From positions 1 to 8,084 of the forward strand of contig USNB01000051.1 of the NCBI GenBank assembly GCA_900555875.1: 8,084 nucleotides of DNA, read 5' to 3'. The notes below the pieces were generated by a model that saw nothing but the letters and a program-made list of their open reading frames with translations, did not search any database and was not told the origin of the DNA. How positions within the stretch are numbered: the first letter of the stretch is position 1; the number at the start of each line of letters is the position of its first letter. Shown piece after piece: positions 5,083-8,084 of this stretch. The position numbers were made by a program, and so were the translations under genes. The stretch is from an uncultured Eubacteriales bacterium (GTDB lineage: Bacteria; Bacillota; Clostridia; Christensenellales; Pumilibacteraceae).

Positions 5083-7152
5083 TCATTCGCCGTCGTATGC
5101 AACTTCGGCAATGCGGGGCGGAACCACAGTCTTGCGGGCAATGATGCCGACGATCATCGCGGAGGCAAGGAACGCTGCCGCGACTATGGGCGACGCGAGA
5201 GCGGCAAGACTGCCCTCCGCCTCCCCGTACCCCGCAGCCATAACTATCGCCATGACGAGCATAGCGGCAAGGCTGGCCGCGGACGCGGCAAACGTCAGAA
5301 GCGGTAACGCCTGCCTGCCCGTGACGCCGCGGGAAAGACACGAAAAGGCGCTCGAGCCCGTCAATACCGCGGATATCGCGGCGACGAAGGAATAGACTGA
5401 CGTGAGCGCAACAGGAGGCACTGCGACCTCGGTGCCGCCCGAGCCGACGTCCGACACCGTCATGAGCATATACGTATTCGAACCGCAGAGCGCGGCAAAC
5501 GAACACAAACACAGCACACCGCAAACGAGCGCGCGCACATGCGCCGCCGCTTCGCGCCGCAATACGTACGCCGCGCCGCCCGCTCCGGCGAGCACGGCGG
5601 CTATCGCGAGACAGACCGTCATGCCCGTTCCCGCGCTTATCCCTATAAACGCCGCTCCCCCGCTGTATCCCGTATCCACGATGAAGTCAAGCGTTCCCAT
5701 CACCGCGACCGACACGGCGGCAAGCGCGATGAGAGAAATCGTATTGCGCACGAGTTCCCTGCACCGTCCGACGACTGCCGACGGGACGGCTTTGATCGCG
5801 CCCGAAACAAATTTACCGAGCAGCAGAGTCGCCGTTACCGCGAAAGACCCGAACACGATGACGGACATCAGCTCTGGGATATCGGGGAAAGCTTCGTGCA
5901 TAAGCGTAAAGCACATATAGGGCGCAGCAGGCAGTCCCGCGCCTACGGTCGTCACGGCCACGGTTCCTCCCGTAAGACCCGAGATGTCCATGAACGTACA
6001 GAACGAAGTCAGCATGCCGATCACAACGACGATCGCCGCGAGCGTCATACATACGGTTATGAACTTTCCGCGAACGCCGTCTATGCGCTCGGAGAGCTTT
6101 TCGCGACGGGTAAACCTCACCGCCGCGCTTATGGCGAATACGGCGCCCGTTACCCCGAGCATAAGCACACGCGCAGTCATGAGCATCAAAGCAACGTTGA
6201 ACGACATGATACCGCATGCCGCCGTTGCGAGAAGAAGCAGCACGCTCGCCGATATCGTTATATTGCGCAGAGCTTCCGGCATACCGCGTTCCGTTCCACC
6301 GGCCGTACGCATCAGCGCAAAACATACCGAGACGATAAGGAGATATGCCGTCACTATCGTCATAACGATCGTTATGATACAGGTTATCGCATGGGCTTCC
6401 GATCTTATTTCGAAGAAAGACATGCGCAAGCCGGAAAGCAAAGCAAGCGATATGCCCGTCAGGAACAGCGTACACGCCGTTTCGGATGTTTCTTTCGCAG
6501 TCGCCTTTCGCGCACCCTTGTCATACCGTGCAAGCGCGCACGATAAGGCAAGCGCCGCCACCGCGACCAGCACGCCGACGACGGACGGCAGCGACGCCGT
6601 AAACGTAGGATAGAATGCCGAGAGAGCCTCGCCCGCCGGATATGCCGCGCTCACTGCCGACGCAGTGAACAGGTACGCGCCTTCAGCGCATGCGGCTATC
6701 ACCGCCTTGCGCAATGCGGGAGACGCGTCGCGCGTACGCATGAACGCAGGCAGACCGCACAGCATGAGCACAAGCATGACAAGCACCGCCGCGCACGCCG
6801 CGAAGCCAATGACCGTCACCGCAATATACGGCGCAACGAGCGCTTCTTCATAAAACATCTCCGTGCGCGCGGTGAACATCAGAGCGAGCGCGTCGAACAA
6901 CAGTATGTTCACGCCGGATGGCGCGGTCATCGCAGGCTGAAAGCCCGCATGACTGCTCATGATGTTCACCTGCAAATCGCAGAACGCCACGATGAACGTT
7001 ACGAGCTGCACCGCTGCTGCTGCCAAGGCAAGACAAAAACGCGCATACGGTGCGACGCGATAAAGCAATGCGGATATCCTTCCGCATGCAGAAACGCCGC
7101 GCTCTGTGCGCGCTTCTTCCGCGGGCGCGATGCCCGACGTCATATTTTCCAT
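5083..7152 (-). CDS. Large polytopic membrane protein of unknown family
   Basis: This 689-residue protein is dominated by hydrophobic, alanine-rich segments. I count about 16-17 possible membrane helices, roughly at 38-60, 105-135, 149-171, 187-208, 226-243, 254-281, 298-317, 321-345, 364-387, 395-417 (weak), 428-449, 470-490, 500-530, 539-558, 580-602, 616-640 and 651-672. Several helices end in a phenylalanine followed by an acidic residue (FCDL near 57, FFEI near 246, FMDI near 387, DFIVD near 489), which suggests repeated multi-helix modules. Short arginine/lysine-rich loops (209-220, 346-363, 531-540) suggest cytoplasmic sides. No transporter, enzyme or secretion motif is recognised, and there is no soluble domain. 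The frame is open 31 codons further upstream, but ATG 7152 is chosen because GGAGG (7162 to 7158) lies five bases before it and the promoter lies just upstream. It is a single gene, divergent from the 98-residue gene. Confidence 0.88.
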   Translation of the reverse strand: MENMTSGIAPAEEARTERGVSACGRISALLYRVAPYARFCLALAAAAVQLVTFIVAFCDLQVNIMSSHAGFQPAMTAPSGVNILLFDALALMFTARTEMFYEEALVAPYIAVTVIGFAACAAVLVMLVLMLCGLPAFMRTRDASPALRKAVIAACAEGAYLFTASAVSAAYPAGEALSAFYPTFTASLPSVVGVLVAVAALALSCALARYDKGARKATAKETSETACTLFLTGISLALLSGLRMSFFEIRSEAHAITCIITIVMTIVTAYLLIVSVCFALMRTAGGTERGMPEALRNITISASVLLLLATAACGIMSFNVALMLMTARVLMLGVTGAVFAISAAVRFTRREKLSERIDGVRGKFITVCMTLAAIVVVIGMLTSFCTFMDISGLTGGTVAVTTVGAGLPAAPYMCFTLMHEAFPDIPELMSVIVFGSFAVTATLLLGKFVSGAIKAVPSAVVGRCRELVRNTISLIALAAVSVAVMGTLDFIVDTGYSGGAAFIGISAGTGMTVCLAIAAVLAGAGGAAYVLRREAAAHVRALVCGVLCLCSFAALCGSNTYMLMTVSDVGSGGTEVAVPPVALTSVYSFVAAISAVLTGSSAFSCLSRGVTGRQALPLLTFAASAASLAAMLVMAIVMAAGYGEAEGSLAALASPIVAAAFLASAMIVGIIARKTVVPPRIAEVAYDGE

Positions 7153-7203
7153 AACATCCTCCACGGATATAAACGGGCATTGCCCGCTTCCCCCTCTGCC
7201 CAT

Positions 7204-7232
7204 AGTATAACATCGGTTGCGGCATTTGTCAA
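7204..7232 (-). promoter_or_regulatory. Near-consensus promoter of the membrane protein gene
   Basis: On the minus strand: perfect TTGACA (7232 to 7227), a 17-bp spacer and TATACT (7209 to 7204). The predicted start is near 7197, giving a leader of about 45 nt with a small hairpin (arms CGGGCA/TGCCCG, 7174-7186) before the GGAGG ribosome binding site. This is the strongest promoter in the window and suggests substantial expression. Confidence 0.9.
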
Positions 7233-7261
7233 TACCGTATTTCAATATACGCGTTATCCGC

Positions 7262-7290
7262 TTGCAGACGAAAGCACAAACATGTATACT
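7262..7290 (+). promoter_or_regulatory. Promoter of the 98-residue gene
   Basis: TTGCAG (7262-7267), a 17-bp spacer and TATACT (7285-7290). The predicted start near 7297 leaves a leader of about 40 nt. Across the predicted start and leader are CTGTAT (7293-7298) and ATACAG (7314-7319), which could pair if transcription starts slightly earlier. The -35 lies 30 bp from the -35 of the divergent membrane protein promoter, so one regulator could affect both. Confidence 0.65.
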
Positions 7291-7337
7291 TACTGTATAT
7301 ATCGTTAAGATAAATACAGACTCAAGGAAACAAACGC

Positions 7338-7634
7338 ATGGGAAACAGTGAACTTCTCGCCGCCATAGCGCGCGGCAAAGGCAGCCATATCACGCTTATG
7401 ACCGAAACCGGAAAACGCGGTTATACACTTATCGGTTCGTTCGGCAAAGCGGACGGTCTCGACCGGACATATCATATCCTCGTTCCCGAAAACGGCATAT
7501 CGCCCGCCGAAGTATGGTGCTTCGACATAGCGGAGGGCGACATTTACGCCGCACGCGAAGACTGCGAAGACGTGATCGCAAAAGTCATGGCGCTTCTGCA
7601 GGCAAACGCGGAACATATAAAAGGCCTCCTTTAA
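7338..7634 (+). CDS. 98-residue hypothetical protein
   Basis: A small soluble protein that I do not recognise. The N-terminal third is basic and glycine-containing (AARGKGSH region near 9-17), followed by a likely beta-strand segment (ITLMTETGKRGYTLIGSF, 18-35). A mixed middle (HILVPENGISPAEVWCFDIAEGD, about 46-68) leads to an acidic amphipathic C-terminal helix (70-95). No signal peptide or membrane helix is seen. The start is well supported: AAGGAA (7324-7329) lies eight bases before the ATG, and a promoter sits about 48 bases upstream. The stop codon lies in the loop of its own terminator hairpin, so it is a compact single-gene transcript. The fold and function are unknown. Confidence 0.88.
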   Translation: MGNSELLAAIARGKGSHITLMTETGKRGYTLIGSFGKADGLDRTYHILVPENGISPAEVWCFDIAEGDIYAAREDCEDVIAKVMALLQANAEHIKGLL

Positions 7635-7645
7635 GGAGGTCTTTT
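7619..7645 (+). terminator. Terminator overlapping the stop codon of the 98-residue gene
   Basis: The stem AAAAGGCCTCCT (7619-7630) pairs with AGGAGGTCTTTT (7634-7645) with one G-U pair and a 3-nt top, ending in four T. The TAA stop (7632-7634) is in the loop. The stem arms are CCTCC and GGAGG, resembling anti-Shine-Dalgarno and Shine-Dalgarno sequences; pairing would mask them. Confidence 0.8.
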
Positions 7646-7839
7646 GACTGCGAGCGGACAGCCGTCGCACGTTTTTCATAAAAATACCGAAAAACCAGAC
7701 CGATACAGCAAAAGCGGTCTTCACCGTGCGGATATGGCTCGCAGCCGTTCACACAGAACGGCGGGATCAAATGAACGGCGAAAGAGCGCTGGAAAACGCA
7801 TCGCCGCTTTGCCCTTCAGGCAAAAACCCCGCAGCCGGC
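7646..7839. other. Intergenic gap between convergent genes
   Basis: No convincing gene is present. A short hairpin TTTGCC (7808-7813)/GGCAAA (7819-7824) follows the luxS stop in the minus direction. It has no T-tract after it, so it is not called as the luxS terminator. The reading frames crossing this gap start only at TTG codons and are judged spurious. Confidence 0.5.
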
Positions 7840-8084
7840 TTACGACGGATAAACGGTATTGCGCTCCGTCTGCAGCGCGCGCAGATATCTGGAAATATAA
7901 TATTTGGCTTCCGTCAGATTATGCTCCTGCCAATTACCGCACTCATCGGGATGTGCCCCCGGGATATCTCCGTCATAATTCATTATGAACGAACACATGT
8001 CCTTTACGATCCCGATGACGTCTTCGGGTGCAAGTCTGCCGAACATCAGCAGATAACAGCCGGCGCAGTACAGACAAGAAACCA
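7840..8084 (-). CDS. luxS: S-ribosylhomocysteine lyase LuxS-like protein, C-terminal fragment (5' end outside window)
   Basis: The frame is open from the right edge to TAA at 7842-7840, giving 80 visible residues. The part IPGAHPDECGNWQEHNL followed by AKYY...YL and the ending VYPS fits the LuxS C-terminus: the ECGN cysteine is the position of the third zinc ligand, and the EHNLxxAK helix follows. LuxS cleaves S-ribosylhomocysteine to homocysteine and the AI-2 precursor DPD, the step after MtnN. The N-terminal HxxEH zinc site cannot be seen. Near the edge, where the family has the catalytic cysteine in a GCRTGFY-type segment, this protein has LYCAGCYLL. Ungapped alignment puts Tyr at the catalytic position with Cys one residue later; a one-residue gap restores Cys. 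It may thus be a divergent or impaired member. No terminator is evident. Confidence 0.75.
   Translation of the reverse strand, partial: VSCLYCAGCYLLMFGRLAPEDVIGIVKDMCSFIMNYDGDIPGAHPDECGNWQEHNLTEAKYYISRYLRALQTERNTVYPS

Noticed and set aside
5539..6546. Long plus-strand reading frame opposite the membrane protein gene
   Set aside because: Its protein is an arginine/histidine-rich string typical of the antisense of GC-rich hydrophobic codons; there is no ribosome binding site.
7153..7245. 31-codon N-terminal extension of the membrane protein
   Set aside because: It would cover the -10 and -35 promoter elements, and a good GGAGG lies just before the ATG at 7152.
7585..7770. Small cysteine-containing minus-strand frame
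   Set aside because: It begins only at a TTG without a ribosome binding site and runs across the terminator into the 98-residue gene.
7808..7824. Terminator of luxS
   Set aside because: The hairpin has no T-tract after it in the luxS direction and the stem is only six pairs.
7644..7988. Plus-strand reading frame with a TTG start after AAGGAGG
   Set aside because: The apparent ribosome binding site is the terminator arm, the start spacing is too short, and the frame overlaps the luxS fragment on the other strand.

Overview
The window looks like chromosomal DNA of a low-to-medium GC Gram-positive, most likely an uncultured member of the Bacillota (Clostridia-like). Reasons: sigma-A/70-type promoters, a CCA-encoding tRNA gene, U-tract hairpin terminators, a CoA-disulfide reductase/rhodanese fusion, and a LuxS tail of the type I associate with Clostridia. 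The taxonomic call is inference. No phage, transposase or CRISPR genes are present.

Layout, left to right: a partial tRNA-Thr(CGU) on the minus strand (1-60); a gene-poor stretch (61-684) holding a promoter-to-terminator unit that could make a ~100-nt RNA (about 339-441); a plus-strand gene resembling DUF5677 proteins (685-1767), whose promoter places the transcription start on its start codon; a GC-rich terminator-like palindrome directly against the ribosome binding site of a CoA-disulfide/persulfide reductase-rhodanese fusion (1837-3576); a bidirectional terminator; and a convergent MTA/SAH nucleosidase gene mtnN/pfs (minus, 3624-4286), also with a leaderless-type promoter.

Between mtnN and a tRNA-Ala(GGC) gene (minus, 4885-4960) lies the most unusual part: about 480 bp of imperfect tandem repeats (~107 and ~140 bp units). 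They carry two hairpin types whose stems show compensatory base-pair changes between copies. The array runs straight into an inverted copy of the 3' end of the tRNA-Ala gene, making a 32-bp-arm inverted repeat around the tRNA terminator.

The right part holds a 689-residue polytopic membrane protein of unknown family (minus, 5083-7152), divergently paired with a 98-residue hypothetical protein (plus, 7338-7634). Both have good sigma-70-type promoters. At the right edge is the C-terminal part of a LuxS-like S-ribosylhomocysteine lyase (minus, 7840 to the edge), whose expected catalytic-cysteine segment deviates from the family pattern.

Functionally, MtnN makes S-ribosylhomocysteine from S-adenosylhomocysteine. 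LuxS would convert that to homocysteine and the AI-2 precursor, and the CoA-disulfide reductase-rhodanese fusion handles low-molecular-weight disulfides or persulfides. The window therefore carries a loose thiol and activated-methyl-cycle theme, although the genes are separately transcribed and not one operon.
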